DNA from: Mycobacterium bourgelatii
GTDB taxonomy: Bacteria; Actinomycetota; Actinomycetes; Mycobacteriales; Mycobacteriaceae
Reading direction: 5' to 3'
Assembly (NCBI RefSeq): GCF_010723575.1
Contig: NZ_BLKZ01000001.1
Coordinates: 5,753,466-5,817,465, forward strand
DNA: 64,000 bases
The notes under the pieces were generated by a model. It worked only from the letters and a program-made list of their open reading frames with translations. It was not told the origin of the DNA and ran no database searches. The position numbers and the translations under genes are program-made. How positions within the stretch are numbered: the stretch's first letter is position 1; every line of letters starts with the position of its first letter. Of the stretch, positions 24,978 through 33,509 are shown in pieces.

Positions 24978-25811
24978 TTAAACAACTCCGCGCAGCCCGT
25001 CGGCGCCGAAGGCGGGCTCGAGCATCGCCGAAAAGTCCGGGCCGCGCCGCAGCAAGTGGCCGCCGTCGACGTTGATGAGCTGTCCGGTGATCCAGGCAGC
25101 CGCGTCGCTGAGGAGGAACATGGCGAGGTTGGCGACGTCTTCGACTTCGCCGTGCCGTGGCAGCGGCGTGCAGGCCCGGTAGTCCGCGCTCAGTTCCGGC
25201 GACTCGGTGATGGGCGCGACCAGGTCGGTGCGGATGAGGCCGGGGCGGATGCTGTTGACCCGGACCCATGATGGGCCGAGTTCGTCAGCGGCTAGCTGCA
25301 TCATGTGGTCGACGGCGGACTTGGTTACGCCGTAGGCGCCGAACCAGCGATGGGTGTTGCTGGCCGCGATGGACGAGATGCCGACGAACGAACCGCCGCC
25401 ACCCCGCACCAATTGGCGAGCGGAGTGCTTGAGCACGTACATCGTCCCGTTGACGTTGAGATCGACGGTGCGGCGCCAGGCCTCCGAGTCGATCTGGGTG
25501 ATGGGCCCGATGGTTTCGGAGCCGCCGGCGCAGTGCACGACACCATGCAGGCGGCCATGCCACGCCGTGGCGGCGTCGACGGCGCGGACGGTCTCGTCCT
25601 CGTTGGTGACATCGGCTGGCTCGTAGCGGATTTCGCCGCCGTGGCCTTTCACCGCTTCCAACTCGGCGACCGCGGCCGCGAGCTTGTCTGGATTGCGGCC
25701 GATGATCATGACCGCCGCGCCGGCGGCGACCAACCCGGCCGCCACTCCCTTGCCGATCCCGCTACCACCGCCGGTGACCAGGTAGGTCCGGTCCTGGAAA
25801 GAAAGCTGCAT
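24978..25811 (-). CDS. Short-chain dehydrogenase/reductase
   Basis: An SDR of 277 residues: TGGGSGIG near residue 15, GRN after strand 2 (suggesting NADP), HCAGG, GISSIAAS, catalytic YGVTK and the C-terminal INVDGGHLL. The layout resembles FabG/2,4-dienoyl-CoA reductase-like SDRs. ATG 25811 is chosen with GAGGT 6 bp upstream; that GAGGT lies inside the alternative start at 25820. It follows the crotonase gene by 58 bp on the same strand, so the pair may work on an acyl-CoA. This is inference. Confidence 0.87.
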   Translation of the reverse strand: MQLSFQDRTYLVTGGGSGIGKGVAAGLVAAGAAVMIIGRNPDKLAAAVAELEAVKGHGGEIRYEPADVTNEDETVRAVDAATAWHGRLHGVVHCAGGSETIGPITQIDSEAWRRTVDLNVNGTMYVLKHSARQLVRGGGGSFVGISSIAASNTHRWFGAYGVTKSAVDHMMQLAADELGPSWVRVNSIRPGLIRTDLVAPITESPELSADYRACTPLPRHGEVEDVANLAMFLLSDAAAWITGQLINVDGGHLLRRGPDFSAMLEPAFGADGLRGVV

Positions 25812-25869
25812 GTACCTCATCGAACCATGCGGCCGACGCTGGCCACATGGTGGTGTTCGACGAACGTAT

Positions 25870-26811
25870 CTACGGCGTATCCCGGCGCGCTACCTTGGTC
25901 GGCCTAGCGGTCCGCCAGTCCTCGACGTCGGGCGGCAAGCCGACCGGGAACCTGTTCTCGTTGTGGGCCGCCCAGTGCGCGTGACCCAGCTCGTGCACAT
26001 GGAATGCGTGGCGCAGCGCCTCGGTGAAGCCCATCGCGTCGGACGCGGCGTTGACCGACGCCTTGACCAACAAAGCCGCCATCGTCGGCCGCTCGGCGAT
26101 ACGCCGGGCGAATTCCAGGGTCTTCTCCGACAGTTCCTCCAGCGGAAACACCTTGGACACCATGCCAAGTCGATACGCCTCGTCAGCGTCCAGCGAATCA
26201 CCGGTCAGCAGCAGCTCTTTGGCCTTGCGCGGGCCGAATTCCCAAGGATGCGCATAGTATTCGACCCCGGGCATGCCCAACCGCACCGCGACCACGTCGC
26301 TGAACCGCGCGTTGTCCGCGGCCACGATCAGGTCGCAGGCCCAGATCAGCATCAACCCCGCGGAAATCGCGTTACCCTGCACCTGGGCAATCGTGATCTT
26401 GCGCAAATCGCGCCAACGGCAGGTGTTTTGGAAGAAGTAGTGCCATTCCTGGTGGTACAACTTCTCCACGATCGGGTCGAGGGTGGCGCCGTGGGAGCGG
26501 AAGGTCGGATGCTGGGTAGGCCCGGGCTTGCGTTCCGCCAGCGCCGCGTCGGAGCCAAGATCGTGACCGGCGGAGAAGTTCCGGCCACGCGCCGCCAGGA
26601 TCACCACCCGCACGGTGTCGTCGGCCTCGGCGCGCAAGAACGCCTCGTCAAGCTGGACCAGCAACGTGCGATTCTGCGCATTGTGCTCTTCCGGCCGGTT
26701 GAGCCAGATCCGCGCGATGCGACCCTCGTCCAGGGTTTCGTAGGTCACCGACTGATCAGCGTCTGAGTCATCCGGTTTCGCTTGAGCACCGGCCTGCTCG
26801 GAGAGTGTCAT
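25870..26811 (-). CDS. Enoyl-CoA hydratase/isomerase (crotonase) family protein
   Basis: 313 residues of crotonase fold. The first oxyanion segment is GRNFSAGHDLGS, the second VQGNAISAGLMLIWACDLIVAADNARF, and C-terminal helices include RRIAERPTMAALLVKASVN. The usual hydratase Glu after the second loop is not obvious (SDVVAVRLGMPG), so it may be an isomerase or hydrolase variant. The N-terminal 20 residues are acidic and disordered. The AT-rich 175 bp upstream presumably holds its promoter and that of the plus-strand small ORF at 26987. Confidence 0.85.
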   Translation of the reverse strand: MTLSEQAGAQAKPDDSDADQSVTYETLDEGRIARIWLNRPEEHNAQNRTLLVQLDEAFLRAEADDTVRVVILAARGRNFSAGHDLGSDAALAERKPGPTQHPTFRSHGATLDPIVEKLYHQEWHYFFQNTCRWRDLRKITIAQVQGNAISAGLMLIWACDLIVAADNARFSDVVAVRLGMPGVEYYAHPWEFGPRKAKELLLTGDSLDADEAYRLGMVSKVFPLEELSEKTLEFARRIAERPTMAALLVKASVNAASDAMGFTEALRHAFHVHELGHAHWAAHNENRFPVGLPPDVEDWRTARPTKVARRDTP

Positions 26812-26986
26812 TGCGCCTGCCTCGTATTTGTCCGATCGGTTGTTTACAGATTACGGCCAGTGTGTAAGCGATCGGACGCTGGGGGTTGATCCGCCGTTCC
26901 GCTGCGCGGGCCGGGCAGGCGCACGTCAAGACGGGAAAACCGGTGGTCGCAGGCGCTTGCACACCGCTTTGGCTTAGAGTTAAACA

Positions 26987-27151
26987 ATGCCAAGCAAAAC
27001 TGACCATGGGGATATCGGCGAAGTGGAGCCGGTGGCGGACAGCACCGCGAGCCAGGCGCGGCGAGTAGTCGCCGCCTATGCCAACGATGCTGACGAGTGC
27101 CGCATTTTCCTATCCATGCTCGGTATTGGACCGGCGAAGCACGAGAGCTAA
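26987..27151 (+). CDS. Small protein upstream of otsA (Rv3489-like), 54 aa
   Basis: A short ORF of 54 residues starting MPSKTDHGDIGEVEP, acidic at the N-terminus, with RRVVAAYANDADECRIFLSMLGIGP. Its TAA overlaps the ATG of otsA by one base (TAATG), a strong sign of translational coupling. From memory M. tuberculosis has a similarly small unnamed gene, Rv3489, directly before otsA. Its function is unknown. The single Cys and helical second half are the only notable features. Confidence 0.75.
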   Translation: MPSKTDHGDIGEVEPVADSTASQARRVVAAYANDADECRIFLSMLGIGPAKHES

Positions 27152-28683
27152 TGGCTTCCAAGGGGAGCCAGGCTACGGAGGCCGCCAAGGCCGCTAAGGC
27201 CGCCAAGGCCGTCAAGACCCCTAAGGCCGGCAAAGCCGACAAGACCACCGGACAATCCGATTTTGTGGTGGTGGCCAATCGGTTGCCGGTCGATCAGGAG
27301 CGGCTCCCGGACGGCACCACCACTTGGAAGCGCAGCCCGGGGGGGCTGGTCACTGCATTAGAGCCGCTGCTACGCCGTCGGCGCGGCGCCTGGGTGGGCT
27401 GGCCCGGGGTCATTGACGGCGATGAAGAGCCGATAGTCCAAGAAGAGCTCACCCTGCAGCCCGTGCGCCTGTCCGCCGACGACGTCGCGCAGTACTACGA
27501 GGGCTTCTCCAACGCGACGCTGTGGCCGCTGTATCACGACGTGATCGTCAAGCCGATCTACCACCGCGAGTGGTGGGACCGCTACGTCGACGTCAACCGC
27601 CGGTTCGCCGAGGCCACGTCACGGGCGGCCGCCAAGGGCGCGGTGGTGTGGGTGCAGGATTACCAGTTGCAGCTCGTCCCGAAGATGCTGCGGTCGCTGC
27701 GACCCGACCTGACCATCGGCTTCTTCCTGCACATCCCCTTCCCGCCGATCGAACTGTTCATGCAGTTGCCGTGGCGTACCGAGATCATCGACGGCCTGCT
27801 CGGCGCGGATCTGGTGGGATTCCACCTGGCAGGCGGGGCGCAGAACTTCCTGTTCCTGTCCCGTCGGCTCACCGGCGCGGAGACTTCGCGCGGGGCGGTC
27901 GGGGTTCGCTCGCGCTTCGGCGAGGTGCAACTCGAGAACCGCACCGTCCGGGTGGGCGCCTTCCCGATCTCGATCGATTCCGGCGCGCTGGACCAAACCG
28001 CGCGCGATCGCAAAATCCGGCGCCGAGCGCGCGAGATCCGCGAAGAGCTCGGCAACCCGCGCAAGGTGATGCTCGGTGTCGACCGACTCGACTACACCAA
28101 GGGCATCGACGTACGCCTGAAGGCCCTGTCCGAGCTGCTCGCCGAGGGCCGGGTGAAGCGCGACGACACCGTGCTGATCCAGCTGGCCACCCCCAGCCGC
28201 GAGCGCGTCGAAAGCTATCAGCTGTTGCGTCACGACATCGAGCGCGAGGTCGGCCACATCAACGGCGAGTACGCCGAGGTCGGTCACCCGGTGGTGCATT
28301 ACCTGCACCGCCCGGTACCCCGCGACGAACTCATCGCATTCTTCGTCGCGGCCGACGTCGCACTGGTCACCCCGCTGCGCGACGGGATGAACCTGGTGGC
28401 CAAGGAGTACGTCGCCTGCCGCAGCGATCTGGGCGGCGCCCTAGTGCTCAGCGAGTTCACCGGTGCCGCAGCCGAACTCCGTCAGGCCTACCTGGTCAAC
28501 CCGCATGACCTCGAAGGCGTCAAGGACGCCATCGAAGCGGCCCTCAATCAGTCGCCCGAAGAAGGTCGGCGACGGATGCGGGCGCTGCGTCGCCAGGTGC
28601 TCGCGCACGACGTGGACCGCTGGGCGCGGTCGTTCCTGGACGTACTGTCCGAGGCGCGACCCACTGACCGGCCGAAAGACTAA
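27151..28683 (+). CDS. otsA: Alpha,alpha-trehalose-phosphate synthase (UDP-forming), GT20
   Basis: 510 residues. It makes trehalose 6-phosphate from UDP/ADP-glucose and glucose 6-phosphate; trehalose is needed for mycolate glycolipids and stress. Conserved parts are ANRLPVD, SPGGLVTAL, WVGWPG, WPLYHD, VWVQDYQL, GFFLHIPFPP, GADLVGFH, GVDRLDYTKGI and TPLRDGMNLVAKEYVA. The start at 27151 (MASKGSQATEAAK) is fixed by the overlap with the small ORF. Residues 4-31 are an unusual Lys/Ala repeat (EAAKAAKAAKAVK), a histone-like tail before the catalytic domain. Confidence 0.95.
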   Translation: MASKGSQATEAAKAAKAAKAVKTPKAGKADKTTGQSDFVVVANRLPVDQERLPDGTTTWKRSPGGLVTALEPLLRRRRGAWVGWPGVIDGDEEPIVQEELTLQPVRLSADDVAQYYEGFSNATLWPLYHDVIVKPIYHREWWDRYVDVNRRFAEATSRAAAKGAVVWVQDYQLQLVPKMLRSLRPDLTIGFFLHIPFPPIELFMQLPWRTEIIDGLLGADLVGFHLAGGAQNFLFLSRRLTGAETSRGAVGVRSRFGEVQLENRTVRVGAFPISIDSGALDQTARDRKIRRRAREIREELGNPRKVMLGVDRLDYTKGIDVRLKALSELLAEGRVKRDDTVLIQLATPSRERVESYQLLRHDIEREVGHINGEYAEVGHPVVHYLHRPVPRDELIAFFVAADVALVTPLRDGMNLVAKEYVACRSDLGGALVLSEFTGAAAELRQAYLVNPHDLEGVKDAIEAALNQSPEEGRRRMRALRRQVLAHDVDRWARSFLDVLSEARPTDRPKD

Positions 28684-28795
28684 AAGACCTTCAATAGCCA
28701 TGGTTTTCGCGTCGAATGGCTGTGATACTCGAAGCAGCGCTTTCCGGGATTAGGCAGTCTCGAAGGGATTCGAAGGGATTCGAAAGGAGAGGCCG

Positions 28796-29374
28796 GTGAA
28801 GGTTCGTCGTGGGCTGGCCGCGTTTGCCGGCGTTTCCTCGGCCGTCGCGGTGGGCATGGCAGCGAATTCGGGCACCCCGGCACACGCCGTCGCGCCCCCG
28901 GCAGACGGTGTCTACGTCTTCAATGGGCCTGGGGTACCGGCCACCTGGACGATCGGGGTGATCTGCGATCAGGTCAACGGGAGTCGTTACTACAAGGACT
29001 ATGACAACCCGGAGATCATGGCCGACTTCTGTTTCGTGAACGTGGTGAGCCAGACGGCCCACGCCCCCATCACCAACCAGGACAAGGTGCAGAACTACAC
29101 CGGCCGGGCCCGACTCACGGGTCTGCAGTGGACATTTCAGGTCAGAAAGGACCAAGGCGTCACCTGTCCGGGCGGCGGTACCGCAGAGTCAGTCGAAACC
29201 TACGCGTTCGACAACGAGACACTCTCCGGGACGCACACCATATTGCACGACGCCGTGTGCGGCCTTCAGCCGGACATGAAGAAGGAACCGTTTTCGTTGC
29301 AGCTGGTCGCTCCTCCGCCGGTTCCGATCGAGCGTTACCCGTTGCGCTGCAACGAAATTGCGATCTGCTTCTGA
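28796..29374 (+). CDS. Exported protein of unknown function (Rv3491-like)
   Basis: 192 residues with a signal peptide (MKVRRGLAAFAGVSSAVAVGMAA, cleavage near HAVA, about residue 33). The mature part is beta-rich with six Cys residues, including ICDQ, DFCF, TCPGGG, AVCG, LRCN and AICF at the very end, so it is probably disulfide-bonded. GTG 28796 follows AAGGAGAGG. Length and place between otsA and the mce4 cluster match Rv3491 from memory. It is convergent with the last mce4 gene, 11 bp apart. Confidence 0.82.
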   Translation: MKVRRGLAAFAGVSSAVAVGMAANSGTPAHAVAPPADGVYVFNGPGVPATWTIGVICDQVNGSRYYKDYDNPEIMADFCFVNVVSQTAHAPITNQDKVQNYTGRARLTGLQWTFQVRKDQGVTCPGGGTAESVETYAFDNETLSGTHTILHDAVCGLQPDMKKEPFSLQLVAPPPVPIERYPLRCNEIAICF

Positions 29375-29385
29375 GCGGGTGACGC

Positions 29386-29889
29386 TCAGATCGGCGTGAT
29401 GTAGGAAATCAGCCACTTACCTTCGATCCGCTTGAAGTCGACTCGTAGGCGGCTGCCGTCGTAGAGCGGTTGGCGCGTCTTGTCGGTGACGGTCCGATTC
29501 ATGTAGACCATCACCGATGCCGAATTGCGGTTGGCGCTAATGACTCCCACACCAACGACGTTGGCCTGGACCACCACCTCGCGCTTCTTGGCCTCGGGGA
29601 TGATCTGGGTGTTGACGCTCTTCTGGAATTCCTGCCGGTAGTCGGGCGTCAGCAGCGGGTACGCCGCGCTCAGGCTGCGTTCGACGGTCTGGTAGTCGTA
29701 GGCGAAGACTTGGGGAATCTCTTTTGCCGCCAGCTGAGGCAGCACGGCGCGCGCCGCTTCCTCGCCCCGGGTCTCCACTCGGTCCCAGTAGAACCACCCG
29801 CCGACGGCGGACAACCCGATGATGATGGCGACCAGCAGGCTACCGGCGGCGGTGATCACCCAGCGCAACCACCGCCGCGTGCCACCCAC
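29386..29889 (-). CDS. Mce-associated membrane protein (distal)
   Basis: 167 residues with one N-terminal transmembrane helix (about 10-32, VITAAGSLLVAIIIGLSAVGGWFYW) and an extracytoplasmic domain of the Mce-associated (Mam) type. That domain includes YDYQTVERSLSAAYPLLTPDYRQEF and ends in VDFKRIEGKWLISYITPI. Mam proteins stabilise Mce complexes. It starts with GTG immediately before the stop of the preceding gene (29890) and is the last gene of the mce4 operon, corresponding to Rv3492c. Confidence 0.88.
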   Translation of the reverse strand: MGGTRRWLRWVITAAGSLLVAIIIGLSAVGGWFYWDRVETRGEEAARAVLPQLAAKEIPQVFAYDYQTVERSLSAAYPLLTPDYRQEFQKSVNTQIIPEAKKREVVVQANVVGVGVISANRNSASVMVYMNRTVTDKTRQPLYDGSRLRVDFKRIEGKWLISYITPI

Positions 29890-30642
29890 CTAGTTACCTC
29901 CGTCTGGATACTTCAGGTCGTAACTGGTCATCTTGCCAGTGTCGTCCTCATGGACGATGACCCGGAGCCGGTACGGCATCGACGGCTTGTTGACACCGTC
30001 GATGTCGGCCACCGTCACCCGCACCGAGACCAGCACGGACGCGGTGGAGCTGACCGTGTCGATCCCTTCCAGCGCGGCCCCGTTGATGACGGCCTCGGAC
30101 GTCGCCTGGGTCGACCGGAACAGGGCTTTGAGGTTCTCGGCGTTGTTGTTGGAGCTGAGCATGGCGTGCAACGGCCCACTGGTGCCGTCGACGAACCGTT
30201 TGACCGACTCATCGATGGTGTCCGGCGTGTAGCTGAACATGTTGACCACCGTCTGGGTCGCGGTGTCGACGAAGCGCTGTTCGCGCGCATGCCGAGCGGT
30301 CGCGTCGCGCTGCTGCTCGACGAGCACGAACCCGCCCCAGCTCAGCCCGGCGATCGCCAGCAACGCCGCCGCCAGCGAGATCCAGCCGACCAGGCGGCGG
30401 TTCGCAGGCCGCCGTGCCGGCGGCCGGACCGACAAAGAAGTCTTGGCCGTCTTGGATTTCCGCGCGGTTTGGCTCTTGAACTCCGCCGGAATCTCCACCG
30501 TGACCGTGGCCTCGATGTTCTCAGCGACCTCGGATTCGGCCGCAGCCGTATCGGTGGACGTGCTCTTCGCCGGGCCCGCCGGACGGGATGCCCGTCTGCG
30601 TACGCGTCGGGACACCGACTGTTCTGGCACTTCTGTTTGCAC
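29890..30642 (-). CDS. Mce-associated membrane protein (Ala/Val-rich)
   Basis: 250 residues: a disordered, basic cytosolic N-terminus of about 80 residues, one membrane helix (WISLAAALLAIAGLSWGGFVLV), then a Mam-type extracytoplasmic domain (QRFVDTATQTVVNMFSYTPDTIDESVKRFVDG, VSVRVTVAD). It pairs with the following gene and corresponds to Rv3493c. It lies 24 bp after mce4F. The family is accessory to Mce lipid import. Confidence 0.88.
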   Translation of the reverse strand: MQTEVPEQSVSRRVRRRASRPAGPAKSTSTDTAAAESEVAENIEATVTVEIPAEFKSQTARKSKTAKTSLSVRPPARRPANRRLVGWISLAAALLAIAGLSWGGFVLVEQQRDATARHAREQRFVDTATQTVVNMFSYTPDTIDESVKRFVDGTSGPLHAMLSSNNNAENLKALFRSTQATSEAVINGAALEGIDTVSSTASVLVSVRVTVADIDGVNKPSMPYRLRVIVHEDDTGKMTSYDLKYPDGGN

Positions 30643-30666
30643 TAACTACGCCTCTTACTCAGGCCG

Positions 30667-32340
30667 CTACATCGGCTGCGGGGCAAGCATAAGGTCCACC
30701 CAGTTCTCGGCACTGGATGCACCAACCCGCCCCGACGCGAAGATACCGGTGCCACCCGCCGGGTCCTTGAACTCCCCGGTCTTCGGGTCATACGGCGCAA
30801 AAAGCGCGCCGCTGGCCTGGGGTTCCGCCGGCCCCGTGCCCAACGGCGGTCCCGGCGGCGGGAGGTACTTCGGGTACGGAAGCTGCGGAGGCACCGGCGG
30901 ATAGTTGGGCGGCATCCACGCTGGATTGCCCGCCGGTGGCAGCGTGTCGTTGGGGGGCGGCGGGTCGTACGCCGGCTGATGGGGAGCCGGCCCCGGGCCG
31001 GGCGTCACGCCGGGCGGTGGCGGACCCACGATGGGAATACCCGGGTCCGGATCAGCCTCCGGCGGAACGTACGGGAAGTGGTTGGGCGGCAGGATGTTCA
31101 GCCCATTGGTGACCGGGGTGTCGTACGGGATCGGCGGACCGCGCCAGGGGTTGCTACCGATCGGGACGAAGCCCCTTGGGTCACGACACAGCTGAACCGT
31201 CGGCGCCCGTTTGCCGGGGAACTCCTGGCACGGGTAGTTGCGGGCACCGCGTACAGCGGTCGGGGCGTTCTGCGCCGCCTTGCAGTACAGGTCCGTGGGC
31301 AGCTCACGCAGCGTCTCGTCGGCGGGCGTACGCATCAAGGGCGGCGGCAGAAAGCCGGTGTTGCAGGGTGGCGGGTCGTTGAGGTCGAGCTTGAAGTCCA
31401 GCTTGGCGCCCTCGTCCTGCGGCTGGCCGCCGGCGGAGGTGATGATCGCGGCGAACAACGCGGGGAAGGTGACCAGCAGATGTTCGATCGTCTTGTTGTA
31501 GATCACGCCGACTCGGCCCAGGTTGGCCAGGCTGGCGGCCAGCATCGGGAAGGACGGACGGATCCCGCTGAACGCGGTGTTGGCCTCGTCGATGGCGCCC
31601 GGCGCGGTGGCCAGGGTGTCGCGAAGCTGTGTGTCGGCCCGCCGTAGCTCGGAGGTGAACCGGGCCAACCCATCGGCCAGCGACTTGATGTCACCCCCGG
31701 CGCGGACGTTGGTCTCCAGGAATGGACCGAGCTGATCGATCAGTTGGGCAACCTGCGGGTAATTCGTGTTGGCCTCGTCCACCAGCAGCCGCGCCGATTC
31801 AACCAACCTGGCCAGTTCCGGGCCGGTGCCGTTGGTCGCGACGAACGCCTCGTGCAGCAGCTCGCTCAACTTGGTGTTACCCAGGCTGTTGACGAGCGTT
31901 TCGGCCTGCCCGAGCAACTCGGCAACGTCTTGGGGGATCTCGGTGTTTTGCAGGTCGATCTTGGATCCGTTGCGCAACTTGCTAGACGCCGGATTGTCCG
32001 GCGGCACGAGGTCGATGTACTGCTCGCCGATGGCCGACACGCTCCTGACCGTCGCCTTGACGTTGGACGGAATGGGAGTGCCGCTGTTGAGCCGCATCGT
32101 GGCGACGACGCCGGTGTCGCTCAGCTCGACCGACTCCACCCGTCCGACGGCGACGCCGCGATAGGTGACGTTGGCGCTCTTGTACAGGCCGCCCGCGCCG
32201 ACGAAGTCCGCGCTCACCTGGTAGGTGCCAATGCCGAACGTGGCGGGCAAGCGCAGATAGAAGATGCCCATGACAGCCAGGGTGATCACGGTGATCACCG
32301 CGAAGATCGATAGCTGGATCTTGGTAAGTCTGTCGATCAT
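30667..32340 (-). CDS. mce4F: Mce4F, lipid-import MCE-family protein
   Basis: 557 residues: an N-terminal membrane helix (about 10-30), the MCE domain (about 38-120: YQVSADFVGAGGLYKSANVTYRGVAVGRVESV), a long helical region (about 120-330), and a Pro-rich C-terminus from about 400. MCE proteins form a hexameric tunnel in the periplasm that carries lipids to the YrbE permease; Mce4 imports cholesterol. Its sixth position in the series defines it as F. It is 11 bp after lprN. Confidence 0.93.
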   Translation of the reverse strand: MIDRLTKIQLSIFAVITVITLAVMGIFYLRLPATFGIGTYQVSADFVGAGGLYKSANVTYRGVAVGRVESVELSDTGVVATMRLNSGTPIPSNVKATVRSVSAIGEQYIDLVPPDNPASSKLRNGSKIDLQNTEIPQDVAELLGQAETLVNSLGNTKLSELLHEAFVATNGTGPELARLVESARLLVDEANTNYPQVAQLIDQLGPFLETNVRAGGDIKSLADGLARFTSELRRADTQLRDTLATAPGAIDEANTAFSGIRPSFPMLAASLANLGRVGVIYNKTIEHLLVTFPALFAAIITSAGGQPQDEGAKLDFKLDLNDPPPCNTGFLPPPLMRTPADETLRELPTDLYCKAAQNAPTAVRGARNYPCQEFPGKRAPTVQLCRDPRGFVPIGSNPWRGPPIPYDTPVTNGLNILPPNHFPYVPPEADPDPGIPIVGPPPPGVTPGPGPAPHQPAYDPPPPNDTLPPAGNPAWMPPNYPPVPPQLPYPKYLPPPGPPLGTGPAEPQASGALFAPYDPKTGEFKDPAGGTGIFASGRVGASSAENWVDLMLAPQPM

Positions 32341-32351
32341 CTCCCCGCCCC

Positions 32352-33509
32352 CTACTGTTTCGCCGTGCCGGGCGGGATCTTGAACGGGTCGGCGGCCTGC
32401 CCGGACAGGTTGGCCATCGAGCCGATCAACCAGTCTGGCGGATTGAGGATCTCGTCCATGTGCATCATGTTCGGGTCGAGCGCATAGGACGTGGTGAAGA
32501 ACGTTTCACCGATCCGGCGCAGCGTCAGGTCGAACGTGGTGTAGACGTTCAAGTAATCCCCGCGGACCGCCTGCTTGATGCCGAAGTTGGGGAACGGGAA
32601 CGTCAGCAATATCTGCAACGACGTGACAAAGTCTTTCTTGGAGTCGTTGAGCGCCTTGACCACCGAGTAGGCGTCTTTGAGGTCGGCGGCGAAGTCCGAC
32701 TTGATCTGGGAAAGCACGTGCGAGGTGACCATCGCCAGCCGCCGGAGCGCGGCGAAGGCGGCGACGATGTTGTTCCGGCTCCTGTTGAGGACCTTGAGTG
32801 CGGCCGGCAGCGAATCCAGGGCTCGACCCAGATTGTCCTTGTCGCGGGCCAGGATTGAGGAGAATCGGTTCAACCCATCGAGCGCGGCGATGATGTCGTT
32901 GACCTGCTTGTTGAGCCCCTCGGTCAGCTCGGCGAGCCTGGGTATCAAGTCCTTGAACTCACCCGTGCGCCCGGCCACCGCCCGGTACGTCTCCTCGGTG
33001 ATCTCTTCCAGCGCACCGACATTGCCCTTGTTGACCACCACGCCGAGGGCGGAGAACACCTCCTCGGTGGTGGGGAACTTGCTGGTGTTGGCCTCTCTGA
33101 TGACCGAACCGTCGTGCAGCTTGCCCTTCCAGTCGCCCTTGTTCTTCGGCGCTTTCAGCTCGATGTGCAGCGAACCCAACAACGACGTCTGGGCGACCGC
33201 GGCGATCGAGTTCTCCGGCAGCTTGACGTTCTTGTCCAGCGCCAACTTGACCGCGGCGTAGAACGATCCGTCGACTCGCTGCTCGGCCGTCACGCCGGCG
33301 ACACTGCCCACGGTGACATCGTCGACCATGACCGGCGAGTTCTGCGGCAACGTCGACATGTCTTCCAGCTCGACGGTGATCGAGTACGCACCTTTGCCAT
33401 GGCCGGCGGTGCCGGGCATGGACAGCGAGTTCAATCCGCCGAAACTGCAACCGGCGAGCAGCACGCTGCTGGCGGCAAATACGCTGCCCCGCAACAACAG
33501 TCGTTTCAC
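32352..33509 (-). CDS. lprN: Mce4E lipoprotein (LprN)
   Basis: 385 residues. The lipobox LLAGC places the acylated Cys at 21. The MCE domain follows (about 45-125: YSITVELEDMSTLPQNSPVMVDDVTVGSVAGV), then a helical tunnel region (about 130-330). GTG 33509 overlaps the mce4D stop by 4 bp (GTGA). The frame is open much further upstream (to 33875), but that part lies inside mce4D and is not translated as this gene. The E member of Mce operons is always the lipoprotein, which anchors the tunnel. Confidence 0.93.
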   Translation of the reverse strand: MKRLLLRGSVFAASSVLLAGCSFGGLNSLSMPGTAGHGKGAYSITVELEDMSTLPQNSPVMVDDVTVGSVAGVTAEQRVDGSFYAAVKLALDKNVKLPENSIAAVAQTSLLGSLHIELKAPKNKGDWKGKLHDGSVIREANTSKFPTTEEVFSALGVVVNKGNVGALEEITEETYRAVAGRTGEFKDLIPRLAELTEGLNKQVNDIIAALDGLNRFSSILARDKDNLGRALDSLPAALKVLNRSRNNIVAAFAALRRLAMVTSHVLSQIKSDFAADLKDAYSVVKALNDSKKDFVTSLQILLTFPFPNFGIKQAVRGDYLNVYTTFDLTLRRIGETFFTTSYALDPNMMHMDEILNPPDWLIGSMANLSGQAADPFKIPPGTAKQ

